A stretch of 64,000 nucleotides of DNA from an uncultured Mycobacterium sp. (GCA_900078375.1 FLQS01000012.1:62001-126000), one strand, 5' to 3'; counted from the first letter of the stretch, positions 27,325-38,075 are shown. A program made the numbers and translations. Notes: a model not told the origin generated them from the letters alone.

Positions 27325-28395
27325 CTAACTCGACGGCACGACGCCGCGGGCCTTGGGCAGGTTGAGGTCGTTGTAGGTCGCGATTCCCGGCGGAGCCGCG
27401 ACGACCGCGGCGATGGCGTGGATCGGCGGCATCGCCGTCATGATGTGGCCGAGCACGAAGAAGTCCTCGATCGACTTGGCGTTCTCGATGAGGTCCGGCG
27501 GCGGCAGGAAGCCGACGTTCATGGTGACGGTCGGGCGTCCCTCGATGGTGATCTTCCAGCCGTCACCGTCGAGCTGCCAATCGGGCTCAAGGGTCTGGCC
27601 CTTCTTCCACCGCACGTTGATATCGATGACGGTCTTGCCGTTCGCGATGCCCTGCCAGCTGGCGTAGACACCGGCCACGTGGCCGGCCTTGATGGTCCAC
27701 GACGCCATCGGCAGATCCTGCGTGGTCTGCGCGTACTCGGACACGCATTTGATCTCGTCCAGCGCGACGCCGAGTGAGTCGGCGACCAACTGCACGGCCT
27801 CGGCGAACACCGCGGTGCCCTTGGCAGCCATCGGCTGCAGTTCGGGATCGTCGATCGCCATATCGAATCCGACCGGACGCTCGGTCTCGGGGGAGTCGTA
27901 CAGGGTGGTGTCCGCCGTTTCCTGGATCGTGACCTTGTCGACGCGGTCGCAGGCGGTGGCGGCGACGATCGCCAGCAGTTCGGCGAAGCCCGGGCTCACA
28001 CCCGAGCCGAACATCGTCGATCCGCCGCTCTTGCACGCCTCTTCGATGCGGGCGCGCCCCGCGCCGAGGTTCTGTCCGGTGATGAACGACGCCGATGCGA
28101 CGACGTTGACGCCGGCCGACAGGATCCGGACGAGCTCGTCGACGTCGATCCACATCGGGTTGTAGACCACGCAGTCCGGCTTCAGGGCCAGCAGGGCGTC
28201 GATGTCGTTGGTCGCGGTGACTCCCAGCGGTTCGATGCCGACCAATTCCCCGACGTCGCGGCCAGATTTCGAATCTGACCAGGCATAACAGCCGACGAGT
28301 TCAAGGGTGGGATTGGCGGCGATCGCCTGGACGGAGCTCTTACCGACATTGCCGGTCGTCCACTGGACGACCCGATAGGGGGAAGTGTTGTGCAC
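27325..28395 (-). CDS. NAD(P)-dependent dehydrogenase of the DapB-like/amine-dehydrogenase family
   Basis: 356 residues from the GTG at 28395. The Rossmann start is RVVQWTTGNVGKSSVQAI, and the C-terminal half resembles dihydrodipicolinate-reductase-like proteins and 2,4-diaminopentanoate dehydrogenase. Mycobacteria hold many copies of this family, often called hypothetical reductases of sterol or lipid side pathways. The stop lies only 6 bp from that of the small secreted gene. Substrate unknown. The upstream ATG at 28428 is possible but adds residues not seen at the family's N-terminus. Confidence 0.82.
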   Translation of the reverse strand: MHNTSPYRVVQWTTGNVGKSSVQAIAANPTLELVGCYAWSDSKSGRDVGELVGIEPLGVTATNDIDALLALKPDCVVYNPMWIDVDELVRILSAGVNVVASASFITGQNLGAGRARIEEACKSGGSTMFGSGVSPGFAELLAIVAATACDRVDKVTIQETADTTLYDSPETERPVGFDMAIDDPELQPMAAKGTAVFAEAVQLVADSLGVALDEIKCVSEYAQTTQDLPMASWTIKAGHVAGVYASWQGIANGKTVIDINVRWKKGQTLEPDWQLDGDGWKITIEGRPTVTMNVGFLPPPDLIENAKSIEDFFVLGHIMTAMPPIHAIAAVVAAPPGIATYNDLNLPKARGVVPSS

Positions 28396-28451
28396 TCGCT
28401 CAGCATAGGGTGCGCAAGCGTCGCCCAAACTAGCGTTTCGGTGAACTCGAT

Positions 28452-29171
28452 CTACTCCGACTCGTCGACCGCGACGGCACCGCGATTGCGCCGACGGAGC
28501 CGGTGGTTCGTCTTTCCGGTCGGACGCTTGTTACGCAGGCCGCCGGCAGGGTCGGCTTCTGACTCGGCTTCGGCGGACACCTCGGCCGGCTGCTCGTCCG
28601 CGGCCGCCGTCTCTTCGATCGCTGCGGTCTCGTCGATCTCTCCGGCCCCGGCGGGCTCGTCAGAGGAGTCGACGTCGGGCTCGTCTGCGCCGTCGACCTC
28701 GGCCGTCTTGCCGCGCTTCTTCTTCTCTTTCTTGGCCTTTGGCGCCTTGGCCGGCAGTTCGGCGGTGTAGGCCAAGAAGAATGCCAGCAGCGCCAAGACC
28801 GCGATCGCGGCGGCCGCACCGTAGACCCCGAACAACCAAGGGCCGGCCTTGTCCAGGCTCAGCCAGATCTCGGAAACGGCTGCCCCGACGACCAGCACAC
28901 CGGCCAGCACGTACAAGATCACCGACCACACCCGTAGCCGCTGGGCCAACGGTGGCGTGCGCTTGTCGGGATCGCGGTCCCGAAGCAGGGTGAGCAGCGC
29001 CGGCAGCGCGGCCAGGGCGATCAGCACCCCTGTGACGATGCGCAGCACAGTGCCCAGAGTGTGGGACGTGTCGCCCATCAACTCCCACCACCGGGGCAGG
29101 ACGAACAGGAAGTAAAGCGCGCCGGCGAGCACCCACAACGCGAGGTGCGCTGCAGTCACGACGACGCGCAT
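28452..29171 (-). CDS. lucA: membrane protein, LucA-like (lipid uptake coordinator)
   Basis: 239 residues. Four hydrophobic segments (about 5-25, 38-60, 83-105, 118-138) are followed by a charged cytoplasmic tail with KAKKEKKKRGK and a long acidic run, ending in a basic RNKRPTGKTNHRLRRRNRG patch. Position next to tRNA-Ser, SRP RNA and the Rv3722c-type aminotransferase matches Rv3723, which is LucA, a stabiliser of Mce1 and Mce4 lipid importers. Identification rests on synteny and topology; the tail is low-complexity and cannot be compared by eye. Confidence 0.7.
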   Translation of the reverse strand: MRVVVTAAHLALWVLAGALYFLFVLPRWWELMGDTSHTLGTVLRIVTGVLIALAALPALLTLLRDRDPDKRTPPLAQRLRVWSVILYVLAGVLVVGAAVSEIWLSLDKAGPWLFGVYGAAAAIAVLALLAFFLAYTAELPAKAPKAKKEKKKRGKTAEVDGADEPDVDSSDEPAGAGEIDETAAIEETAAADEQPAEVSAEAESEADPAGGLRNKRPTGKTNHRLRRRNRGAVAVDESE

Positions 29172-29257
29172 ACCCCTCCTGCCCCAAGCTCAACTAATAG
29201 CAAAAATCCGAGATGCGACCAGGCGCTTTGATCCCCCGATCGCACCTCGGACAGGTG

Positions 29258-29343
29258 CGGAGGATAGGGGATTTGAACCCCTGAGGGCTGTTAACCCAAC
29301 CCGCGTTCCAGGCGAGCGCCATAGGCCACTAGGCGAATCCTCC
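29258..29343 (-). tRNA. tRNA-Ser(GGA)
   Basis: Acceptor stem GGAGGAT pairs with ATCCTCC; the anticodon stem CTCGC/GCGGG encloses the loop CTGGAAC, giving anticodon GGA; a long variable arm (TTGGGTTAACAGCCC region) marks it as a class II tRNA; the T-arm is GGGGTTCAAATCCCC. The discriminator is G, as needed by SerRS. CCA is not encoded. Confidence 0.95.
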
Positions 29344-29424
29344 GTCGGCAATGGTAGCGGACTGAGGAAGCGCCTCGCCCCGGCTGCCTGATGGGCGGGC
29401 ACCCGGCGGGTATTACACTCGCGA

Positions 29425-30826
<1,402 letters not shown>

Positions 30827-30835
30827 CCTTCACCC

Positions 30836-32761
30836 GTGGCGCTCTACCGCAAGTACCGGCCGGCAACTTTCGCCGAGGTGGTGGGCCAGGAGCACGTCAC
30901 CGAACCGCTGTCGACCGCGCTGTCGGCGCATCGGATCAACCATGCGTATCTGTTCTCCGGCCCGCGCGGCTGCGGTAAGACGTCCTCGGCGCGCATCCTC
31001 GCCCGCTCACTGAACTGCGAGCAGGGCCCGACGCCGACGCCGTGCGGGGTGTGCGACTCGTGCGTGGCACTGGCCCCCAACGGCGGCGGCAGTGTGGACG
31101 TCACCGAACTCGACGCCGCCAGCCACGGCGGTGTGGACGACACTCGCGAACTGCGGGACCGGGCGTTCTACGCGCCCGCACAGTCGCGCTACCGCATCTT
31201 CATCATCGACGAAGCGCACATGGTCACCAACGCCGGTTTCAACGCGCTGCTCAAGATCGTCGAGGAGCCACCCGAGCATCTGATCTTCGTGTTCGCCACC
31301 ACCGAGCCGGAGAAGGTGTTGCCGACGATCCGGTCGCGCACCCATCATTACCCGTTCCGGCTGCTGGCGCCGAAGACTATGCGCGCGTTGATCGAGAAGA
31401 TCGTCGCCTCGGAGAGCGTCGAGGTCGACGATGCGGTGTATCCGCTGGTGATCCGCGCCGGTGGCGGCTCTCCCCGTGACACGTTGAGCGTCCTCGATCA
31501 GCTGCTCGCCGGTGCGGAGGGCAATCACGTCGCCTATCAGCGAGCGCTGGCGTTGCTGGGCGCCACCGACGTCGCCCTGATCGACGACGCGGTCGATGCG
31601 CTGGCTGCCGGGGACGCCGCCTCGCTGTTCGGCGCCGTGGAGTCGGTGATCGACGCCGGTCACGATCCGCGTCGGTTCGCCGTCGACCTGCTCGAACGAT
31701 TTCGGGATTTGATTGTGCTGCAAGCAGTTCCGGATGCTGCCAGCCGAGGCGTCGTCGATGCGCCCGATGACATCCTGGACCGGATGCGGGACCAGGCCAC
31801 TCGCGTCGGCCCCGCGACACTCACGCGGTATGCCGAGGTGGTGCACGCCGGCCTGGGCGAGATGCGCGGTGCGACGGCGCCGCGACTGCTGCTGGAGGTG
31901 GTGTGCGCCCGGTTGTTGCTGCCGTCGGCCAGCGACACTGAGGCGGCATTGCTGCAACGGATCGAACGCATCGAGACCAGGATGGACATCTCGATCCCCG
32001 CGGGTGAGGCCGCGATGAGTACCGGTGCACCGGCGCCCCCGCCGACCAAGCAGTTCGTGCGCAAGACGCAGGCGCCGCCGCCCGCTGCGGAGCCCACCCC
32101 CGAGCCGGTCGCCAAGCCGGAACCCGTCGCCCCGCCGGAGCCGGTCGCCCCGCCGGAGCCCGTTGCCAGGCCGGAACCGGTCGCTCGGCCTGCTCCGGCG
32201 GCCGAATCGCCCGCCCCGGCGCCTGAACCGCCGGCACCGCCGGCGCCTGAACCGCCACCTGAGCCGCCGAAGTCGGCACCCGAGCCGGTTGCAGCACCGT
32301 CAGCCGCCGCGGGCGAGCCCGGCGTGGCGGCCGTGCGCAGCATGTGGTCGACGGTGCGGGAGAAGGTCCGACAGCGCAGCCGCACCACCGAGGTCATGCT
32401 GGCCGGGGCGATCGTGCGGGCAGTCGAGAACAACACGCTGATCCTCGGCCACGAGTCGGCGCCTCTGGCCAAGCGGCTGAGCGAACAGCGCAACGCCGAC
32501 GTCATTCGCGATGCGCTCAAGGACGCGCTCGGCGTGGACTGGCGGGTGCGCTGCGATGTCGGTGTCGGCCAGCCGGTTCAGGAGGCCGAGCCGCTGCCGC
32601 CCGAGCCCGAGCCCGACCCGGTGGACGCGCAGCGGGCCGAAGAGGACAGCATGATCGCCGAGGTCGGCCGCGACGAGGACGCCGCCCCACGGCGCGATCC
32701 CGAGGAAGTGGCCCTCGAGTTGTTGCAGAGCGAGTTGGGCGCTCGCAAGATCGAGGGCTGA
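30836..32761 (+). CDS. dnaX: DNA polymerase III subunit gamma/tau
   Basis: 641 residues. Clamp-loader ATPase at the N-terminus: SGPRGCGKTSSARILARSL (Walker A), the four-Cys zinc site from LNCEQG through CGVCDSC, IFIIDEAHM (Walker B) and an arginine finger in SPRDTLSVLDQ. A Pro/Ala/Glu linker (about 400-500) includes five PEPVAx repeats, then the tau domain that contacts the polymerase. GTG start at 30836. Forms the clamp loader of the replisome. It is longer than the M. tuberculosis protein, mostly in the linker. Confidence 0.96.
   Translation: MALYRKYRPATFAEVVGQEHVTEPLSTALSAHRINHAYLFSGPRGCGKTSSARILARSLNCEQGPTPTPCGVCDSCVALAPNGGGSVDVTELDAASHGGVDDTRELRDRAFYAPAQSRYRIFIIDEAHMVTNAGFNALLKIVEEPPEHLIFVFATTEPEKVLPTIRSRTHHYPFRLLAPKTMRALIEKIVASESVEVDDAVYPLVIRAGGGSPRDTLSVLDQLLAGAEGNHVAYQRALALLGATDVALIDDAVDALAAGDAASLFGAVESVIDAGHDPRRFAVDLLERFRDLIVLQAVPDAASRGVVDAPDDILDRMRDQATRVGPATLTRYAEVVHAGLGEMRGATAPRLLLEVVCARLLLPSASDTEAALLQRIERIETRMDISIPAGEAAMSTGAPAPPPTKQFVRKTQAPPPAAEPTPEPVAKPEPVAPPEPVAPPEPVARPEPVARPAPAAESPAPAPEPPAPPAPEPPPEPPKSAPEPVAAPSAAAGEPGVAAVRSMWSTVREKVRQRSRTTEVMLAGAIVRAVENNTLILGHESAPLAKRLSEQRNADVIRDALKDALGVDWRVRCDVGVGQPVQEAEPLPPEPEPDPVDAQRAEEDSMIAEVGRDEDAAPRRDPEEVALELLQSELGARKIEG
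32099..32188 (+). repeat. 18-nt tandem repeat in the dnaX linker
   Basis: Five consecutive 18-nt units code for PEPVA plus K, P, P, R, R. Third positions vary (GAG/GAA, GTC/GTT), so the copies are old or have drifted. They extend a flexible linker between the ATPase and the tau domain; changes in copy number would keep the frame. Confidence 0.85.
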
Positions 32762-32844
32762 CGTTCTGGGAGGAATACCTTCCCGCTGTGCCTTTCCTGT
32801 GCTGCGGAGCGCGATCGCCGTCGCGATGTTCGGAGGGATTCCGG

Positions 32845-32961
32845 GTGAAGGACTACATGGCTGCCAATCCGCAAACGCAATCCGACATCACCGGCATTCG
32901 ACAACCGTTGGTGGACATCAAGCCTCGCTGTGGCGACCCGAGCGCGCCTCCTGGGATCTGA
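32845..32961 (+). CDS. possible small protein downstream of dnaX
   Basis: A 38-residue frame starts at a GTG with a strong GGAGGG site 7 bp ahead (32832-32837) and ends in TGA. The peptide (MKDYMAANPQTQSDITGIRQ at its start) is polar and has one Cys in KPRCGDP. No domain is recognised. The good ribosome site is the main support; coding bias cannot be judged over such a length. It may instead be a chance frame in the 215-bp gap before the convergent methyltransferase gene. Confidence 0.4.
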   Translation: MKDYMAANPQTQSDITGIRQPLVDIKPRCGDPSAPPGI

Positions 32962-32976
32962 CTCCCAACCAGACCG

Positions 32977-34290
32977 CTAGGTGTTCCACCACGGACGTAG
33001 CGGCAGCCCGCCGTCGCCGCCCCGCTCGTCGAGCTTGACCGCCAACACCTGGTGCAGCTGAACCACATTGGTTTCAAAGCCAACCCGTGACCCGGCCATG
33101 TAGAGGCCCCACACCTTGGCGGTGGCCAGGCCGACCTGCTCGACGGCCTCGTCCCAGTGCTCGACGAGGTTGTGGCACCAGTCGCGCAACGTCATCGCAT
33201 AGTGGTGACGCAGGTTCTCCTCATGCACCACTTCCAGACCCACGTCCTGGGCCTCGGAGATGATGCGCCCGGACCCGGTCAGCTCCCCGTCGGGGAAGAC
33301 GTAACGGTCGATAAAGCCGCCCGCGCTGGGGCCGGTCTTGTTGTCCGGGCGGGTGATGCAGTGGTTGAGCAGAAGGCCGCCGGTGCGCAGCTTCGTCTTC
33401 AGGAACCCGAAGTACGCCGGGTAGTTCGCCACTCCGATGTGCTCGGTCAGGCCGATCGAGGACACCGCGTCGAAACCGCTCTCCAGCACATCGCGGTAGT
33501 CACTGTGGCGTACCTCGGCCAGATCGGCCAGGCCCTGTTCGGCAATCGCCTTCTGCGCCCAGACGGCCTGCTCGCGCGACAGCGTGACCCCGATTGCCTT
33601 CACGCCGTGGCGCGCCGCGTAGCGAACCATCCCGCCCCAGCCGCAGCCGACGTCGAGCAGCCGGTCGCCGGGCTGCAGACGGAGCTTCTCGAACACCAAG
33701 CGGTACTTGTTCTCCTGCGCCTCCTCCAGCGTCGCGTCCGCGCTGGGGTAGCAGGCGCAGGTGTAGGTCATCGCTGGTCCGAGCACCCACTCGTAGAACG
33801 TGTTGGACACGTCGTAGTGGTGGTGGATGGCGTCGGCGTCGCGCCTCTTGCTGTGGCGCAGGCCCTCGGCGAAGCGCCGCCAGCGCGGCAGCGCCTCCTG
33901 CGGCGGCGGGGCGATCGGCTTGAGGTGCTCGATGCCGATCGAGCGCACGATGTCGACCAGCACCCGCGGCGGCGGCAGCTTGAAGTCGAGATTCTGGGCG
34001 AGCGCCCGCAGCAGCTCGTACGGATCGCCGGGGTGCACGCCGTGCATCTCCAGGTCGCCGGCGACGTAGGCGCGGGCCAAGCCCAAATCACCCGGGGCGG
34101 TCGCCAGGTAGGTGGTGCCGCGCGGCGTGAGCAGGTCCAGGCCCAGCTCCGCATCGGCAGGGCCGGCGCTGCTGCCGTCATAGGCGCTGAACTTCAGCGG
34201 CAGCTCGCCACCGGCGGCAAGAATCTCCAGGATCTCGGCCAGGCTGAACTTGCGCTGCGCGTTGGCCGCGTTGTCACGGTAGGTCGTCAT
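32977..34290 (-). CDS. cyclopropane-fatty-acid-type SAM methyltransferase (Rv3720 type)
   Basis: 437 residues. An N-terminal lipid-binding domain precedes the SAM domain with LLDVGCGWGGMVRYAA, VTLSREQAVWAQ and the family's SSIGLTEHIGVANYP stretch; YTCACYPSADATLEEAQ is the usual CFA synthase marker. The enzyme adds a one-carbon unit to an unsaturated acyl chain of a phospholipid. It overlaps the stop of the upstream FAD oxidoreductase by 4 bp. Pairs of this methyltransferase with a FAD reductase make 10-methyl fatty acids such as tuberculostearate in actinobacteria, so that product is plausible here but not proved by sequence. Confidence 0.88.
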   Translation of the reverse strand: MTTYRDNAANAQRKFSLAEILEILAAGGELPLKFSAYDGSSAGPADAELGLDLLTPRGTTYLATAPGDLGLARAYVAGDLEMHGVHPGDPYELLRALAQNLDFKLPPPRVLVDIVRSIGIEHLKPIAPPPQEALPRWRRFAEGLRHSKRRDADAIHHHYDVSNTFYEWVLGPAMTYTCACYPSADATLEEAQENKYRLVFEKLRLQPGDRLLDVGCGWGGMVRYAARHGVKAIGVTLSREQAVWAQKAIAEQGLADLAEVRHSDYRDVLESGFDAVSSIGLTEHIGVANYPAYFGFLKTKLRTGGLLLNHCITRPDNKTGPSAGGFIDRYVFPDGELTGSGRIISEAQDVGLEVVHEENLRHHYAMTLRDWCHNLVEHWDEAVEQVGLATAKVWGLYMAGSRVGFETNVVQLHQVLAVKLDERGGDGGLPLRPWWNT

Positions 34291-35660
34291 TGTCGTTGCA
34301 CCGCCTTTGCGTAGAGGTCGAGCAGGCGCGAATCGGGGTCGTAGGTCTTCTTTACGGTTTTATACGTTTCACCGCCGTAGAGATCGTCAAACTCCTCACG
34401 GCTGTAGAACGCGTCGGAATACAGCGACTTGTGGCCGCCGAGATCGCTGATCTTCTCTTCGATGAGCCGATTGGTGTGGCCGGGGGTCGGTCCCGCCGGC
34501 ACCGACGACCAGAATCCGATGTTCACATAGGTGTGCCCGGCTCGCAGCGGGTACAGCGGCCAGCCCGCCGGGTCGTGCAGTCGCAGCGGGCACAGCCAGA
34601 GCGGTTCGATGGGGACGTCGGTCAGGAACCACTTCAGGAACTCTTCTGTGCGTTCGATCGGTACCTCGACGTCCTGGACGACCCGTTCCAGGGGCGGGCG
34701 CCCGTTGCGGGCCTCGATCCGGTCGGCGATGTTGAACTTCTGGTCGTAGCCGATGAGCTTCCAGTAGAAGCTGCTGCGCCGGTAGCGCCGTGGCCAGAAC
34801 CGGCGAAGCCTCGGGTTCTGCGCTCCGAACGCCCGCGAGCACCAGAACCAGTCGGTGTCCCAGCGCCACAGGTAATCGTGGACGGTCAGGCGGTCGTCCT
34901 TCACACCGTCGGGGTGCTGGATGGACCGGTAATAGATGTTCTTGCCGGTGTAGTCGCTGACCGCTCCAGCGGTTGCGGTCTGCATGCCCAGGCACAGGTA
35001 GCTCTCGTCGGCGCTGAACACCACGCCGTCGAGGTAGTCGACCCGCACTCCTTGGTATCCGCCGGTCTCGATGATGCGGTCCATCGCAGCGACCAGGTCG
35101 GCAAGCGTGTGAAACCTCAGGTGCTTGAGTGCTACGAACGGCTTGACCGGTTCCAGCTCTATGCGCAGTCGAACCGAATAGCCAAGGGTGCCATAGGAAT
35201 TGGGGAAGCTTCGAAACAAGTCGGGGTGATGCTCGCGGCTGGCGGTGATCACTTCGCCGGACCCGGTGAGGATGTCCATCTCGATGACCGACTCGTGCGG
35301 CAGGCCGTTGCGGAAGGACGCCGACTCGATGCCCAGCCCGGTCACCGCGCCACCCAGGGTGATCGTCTTGAGCTGCGGGACCACCAGCGGGGACAGGCCG
35401 TAGGGCAGGGTCGCGGCGACCAGGTCTTCGTAGGTGCACATGCCGGCGACGTCGGCGGTCTTGGCGGCTTGGTCGACGGAGATAACGCCGGTGAGCCCGG
35501 AGGTGTCCAGGCCGGGGGCGTCGCGTTTGGCGCGGGCCCGGAACAAGTTGGAGGTGGGCTTGGCCAGGCGTATCGAGGCGTTCGTCGGTATGGCGTGGTA
35601 GCTGGCCAGCAGCCGGTCCACGCCGTTGGCGTGAGCTGTCAGTGCTGTGGAAACAGGCAC
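34287..35660 (-). CDS. FAD-binding oxidoreductase (Rv3719 type)
   Basis: 457 residues of the vanillyl-alcohol-oxidase fold. The FAD site includes DVAGMCTYEDLVAATLPYG, VVPQLKTITLGGAVTGLGIES and NGLPHESVIEMDILTGSGEV. It resembles DprE1 and delta24-sterol reductases. The coupled downstream methyltransferase suggests that it reduces a methylene intermediate to a methyl branch. The first gene of this minus-strand pair; it is divergent from the SRPBCC gene (89 bp). No signal peptide. Confidence 0.87.
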   Translation of the reverse strand: MPVSTALTAHANGVDRLLASYHAIPTNASIRLAKPTSNLFRARAKRDAPGLDTSGLTGVISVDQAAKTADVAGMCTYEDLVAATLPYGLSPLVVPQLKTITLGGAVTGLGIESASFRNGLPHESVIEMDILTGSGEVITASREHHPDLFRSFPNSYGTLGYSVRLRIELEPVKPFVALKHLRFHTLADLVAAMDRIIETGGYQGVRVDYLDGVVFSADESYLCLGMQTATAGAVSDYTGKNIYYRSIQHPDGVKDDRLTVHDYLWRWDTDWFWCSRAFGAQNPRLRRFWPRRYRRSSFYWKLIGYDQKFNIADRIEARNGRPPLERVVQDVEVPIERTEEFLKWFLTDVPIEPLWLCPLRLHDPAGWPLYPLRAGHTYVNIGFWSSVPAGPTPGHTNRLIEEKISDLGGHKSLYSDAFYSREEFDDLYGGETYKTVKKTYDPDSRLLDLYAKAVQRQ

Positions 35661-35749
35661 ACGACTACGCTAGTCCGCAGCCACAGCCGATGCGACCGCA
35701 TGGCTGGTGGATCACACCGAAACCACCGTCACCCGAGGAGTATTGCCTG

Positions 35750-36190
35750 ATGGGACAGGTCAGCGCCGCTAGCACGATCTTGATCGACGCCGAACCCGCG
35801 ACCGTGCTCGCCGCGATCGCCGACTACCAGGGCGTGCGCCCGAAGATCCTGTCGCCGCAGTACAGCGAGTACCAGGTGCTGGAGGGTGGACAGGGCGCGG
35901 GCACCGTCGCGAAGTGGAAGCTGCAGGCCACCAAGTCGCGGGTGCGTGAGGTGCAGGTCGCCGTCGACGTCGCCGGTCATACCGTCATCGAGAAGGACGC
36001 GAACTCGTCGATGGTGATCAACTGGACCGTCGCACCGGCCGGACCGGGCTCCAGCGTCACCGTCAAGACCACTTGGAACGGTGCGGGCGGCATCGGCGGA
36101 TTCTTCGAGAAGACCTTCGCGCCGCTGGGTCTGCGCCGCATTCAGGACGAGGTGCTGGCCAATCTGAAGAAGGCCGTGGAAAGCAAGTAG
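35750..36190 (+). CDS. SRPBCC-fold protein (Rv3718c type)
   Basis: 146 residues from the ATG at 35750, chosen for its GAGGAG site; the frame is open upstream. START-like fold with STILIDAEPATVLAAIADYQ at the first helix and a long C-terminal helix ending LGLRRIQDEVLANLKKAVES. Such proteins bind a hydrophobic ligand. It sits between a lipid-modifying pair and a cell-wall amidase; ligand unknown. Confidence 0.85.
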   Translation: MGQVSAASTILIDAEPATVLAAIADYQGVRPKILSPQYSEYQVLEGGQGAGTVAKWKLQATKSRVREVQVAVDVAGHTVIEKDANSSMVINWTVAPAGPGSSVTVKTTWNGAGGIGGFFEKTFAPLGLRRIQDEVLANLKKAVESK

Positions 36191-36205
36191 CGAGCAAGTA
36201 GCGGC

Positions 36206-36961
36206 CTAACTGGTCCTGGCCGGCTGAGTGGCCAGGAACGCCGTGATGCCCTGCACCACCGCGGCCGCGAACTTCTGACGGCCCTCCGGGCTTTCCATCA
36301 GCGCGGAATCGGCCGGGTTCTTCATGTTGCCGCATTCGACCAGCACTGACGGGTATTGCGCCAGGTTCAGCCCGGCGAGGTCGGAACGGCCGTACAGGCC
36401 GTCGGAGCCGATGTAGTTAGCGGCCGGCAGCCCGGAGGCGACCATCTGATCGCGCATGGTCTTGGCGAGCTGAACCGATGGGCCGGCCTGCGCCTGGTTC
36501 AGCGGCGGGCTGGAGTAGTTGACGTGGAAGCCGCGGCCGGTCGCCGGGCCGCCGTCGGCGTGGATGGACACGACGGCGTTGGGCGCCAGGGCGTTTGCCA
36601 TCGCCGCGCGTTCGTCGACGCAGGCCGCGACCTGGTTGTCGTTGCCGCGGGACATGGCGGTCCGGACGCCGAGCTGCGTCAGCATCTGGCGGATCAGCAG
36701 CACGGTGTCCCAGTTGAAGGTGTGTTCGGGGAAGCCGTCGTTGGTGGTGGTGCCCGACGTCTGGCAGTCCTTGGTGCCACCGCGGCCGGTGGGCACCTGC
36801 TTGGTCAGCGACGCGTCGTTGGCACCATTGTGGCCGGGGTCGAGGAAGACGATCATCCCGGCGATGTTGGGTACGGCGTGGGCGAGGGGACTGGTCACCG
36901 TCGACGCGGCCAGCAGCATGGCGGTGCATGCTGCGGCGACGACACGCGTGCGGGTGGACAT
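36206..36961 (-). CDS. secreted zinc N-acetylmuramoyl-L-alanine amidase (Rv3717 type)
   Basis: 251 residues from the ATG at 36961. Sec leader ends near SPLAHA-VPN. The amidase_3 zinc ligands are visible: His in VFLDPGHNG, Glu in FPEHTFNW and His in VVSIHADGG, with the catalytic Glu in VLVECGNM. It cuts the bond between muramic acid and the stem peptide. Two cysteines (KDCQ and AACVD) match the disulphide of Rv3717. No cell-wall-binding domain is attached, as in that protein. Convergent with the SRPBCC gene. Confidence 0.92.
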   Translation of the reverse strand: MSTRTRVVAAACTAMLLAASTVTSPLAHAVPNIAGMIVFLDPGHNGANDASLTKQVPTGRGGTKDCQTSGTTTNDGFPEHTFNWDTVLLIRQMLTQLGVRTAMSRGNDNQVAACVDERAAMANALAPNAVVSIHADGGPATGRGFHVNYSSPPLNQAQAGPSVQLAKTMRDQMVASGLPAANYIGSDGLYGRSDLAGLNLAQYPSVLVECGNMKNPADSALMESPEGRQKFAAAVVQGITAFLATQPARTS

Positions 36962-37065
36962 AAGCACGCGCGTCACCGTAACTCTTTGCCGTCTAGGCTT
37001 GAAGTCGCTGACCGCCCCAATCCGCAGGCGCAACCAAGTCGAGACCGAGACGCAAGGAGACTGTC

Positions 37066-37449
37066 ATGCAACCCGGTGAGATACCCAACCTGGAGGGATT
37101 TCGCGAGCGGGCGGAGGAGATGCGTGACCAGTTGATGCCGGGTCTGCAGGCCGCACTTGCGCAAGCCCAGGAAATGCAGCAGAAGCTGATGGAGGCCCAG
37201 GCGGCGCTGGCCGCCTCCGAGGTACACGGCCAGGCCGGCGGTGGGCTGGTGCAGGTGACGATGAAGGGCAGCGGGGAAGTGGCCGCGGTGCGGATCGACC
37301 CGAAGGTCGTCGACCCCCAGGACGTCGAAACGCTGCAGGACCTGATCGTCGGCGCACTCGCCGATGCGGCTCGTCAGTTCGCCATCCTGGCGCAGACCCA
37401 TCTCGGTCCGCTGGCCGGTCAGGCTGCACCGGGTCTGCCGGAGGCCTGA
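37066..37449 (+). CDS. YbaB/EbfC nucleoid-associated protein
   Basis: 127 residues. Coiled N-terminal helices ([20 protein letters not shown]) and the conserved core [29 protein letters not shown] followed by [12 protein letters not shown] are those of YbaB. A short Pro/Gly tail follows. It binds DNA as a dimer and is encoded just upstream of recR (14 bp gap), the near-universal arrangement in bacteria. Confidence 0.93.
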   Translation: MQPGEIPNLEGFRERAEEMRDQLMPGLQAALAQAQEMQQKLMEAQAALAASEVHGQAGGGLVQVTMKGSGEVAAVRIDPKVVDPQDVETLQDLIVGALADAARQFAILAQTHLGPLAGQAAPGLPEA

Positions 37450-37463
37450 CGCTTTGTACTTCC

Positions 37464-38075
37464 ATGTTTGAGGGCCCCGTCCAGGATCTGATCGATGAGC
37501 TCGGCAAGCTGCCGGGCGTCGGTCCCAAGAGTGCGCAGCGGATCGCGTTCCACCTGCTGTCGGTGGAGCCGCCGGATATCGACCGGCTGACTGCGGCGCT
37601 GGGCAGGGTTCGCGACGGGGTGCAGTTCTGCGAGGTGTGCGGCAACGTCTCCGATAACGAGCGCTGCCGAATCTGCAGCGACGCCCGCCGCGACGGAACG
37701 CAGGTGTGTGTGGTCGAGGAACCCAAGGACGTGCAGGCCGTCGAACGCACCCGTGAGTTCCGCGGGCGCTATCACGTACTGGGCGGCGCGCTGGATCCGC
37801 TGTCTGGGGTCGGGCCGGATCAGCTGCGAATTCGTCAGCTGCTCAACAGAATTGGTGAACGGGTCGACGGGGTGGACATCACCGAGGTGATCATCGCGAC
37901 CGATCCGAACACCGAGGGTGAGGCGACTGCCACCTATCTGGTGCGGATCCTGCGCGATATCCCCGGGCTCACCGTGTCGCGCATCGCGTCGGGCCTGCCG
38001 ATGGGCGGTGACCTGGAGTTCGCCGACGAGCTGACGCTGGGCCGCGCGCTGTCCGGCCGCCGCCAGATGGTCTAA
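37464..38075 (+). CDS. recR: recombination mediator RecR
   Basis: 203 residues. Helix-hairpin-helix near the start ([20 protein letters not shown]), a C4 zinc finger from [17 protein letters not shown], then a Toprim domain with [15 protein letters not shown] and [15 protein letters not shown]. Works with RecF/RecO to load RecA on gapped DNA. Operon with ybaB. Followed after 133 bp, which contain two partial repeat copies, by the broken AbiEi/DUF559 gene. Confidence 0.96.
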   Translation: MFEGPVQDLIDELGKLPGVGPKSAQRIAFHLLSVEPPDIDRLTAALGRVRDGVQFCEVCGNVSDNERCRICSDARRDGTQVCVVEEPKDVQAVERTREFRGRYHVLGGALDPLSGVGPDQLRIRQLLNRIGERVDGVDITEVIIATDPNTEGEATATYLVRILRDIPGLTVSRIASGLPMGGDLEFADELTLGRALSGRRQMV

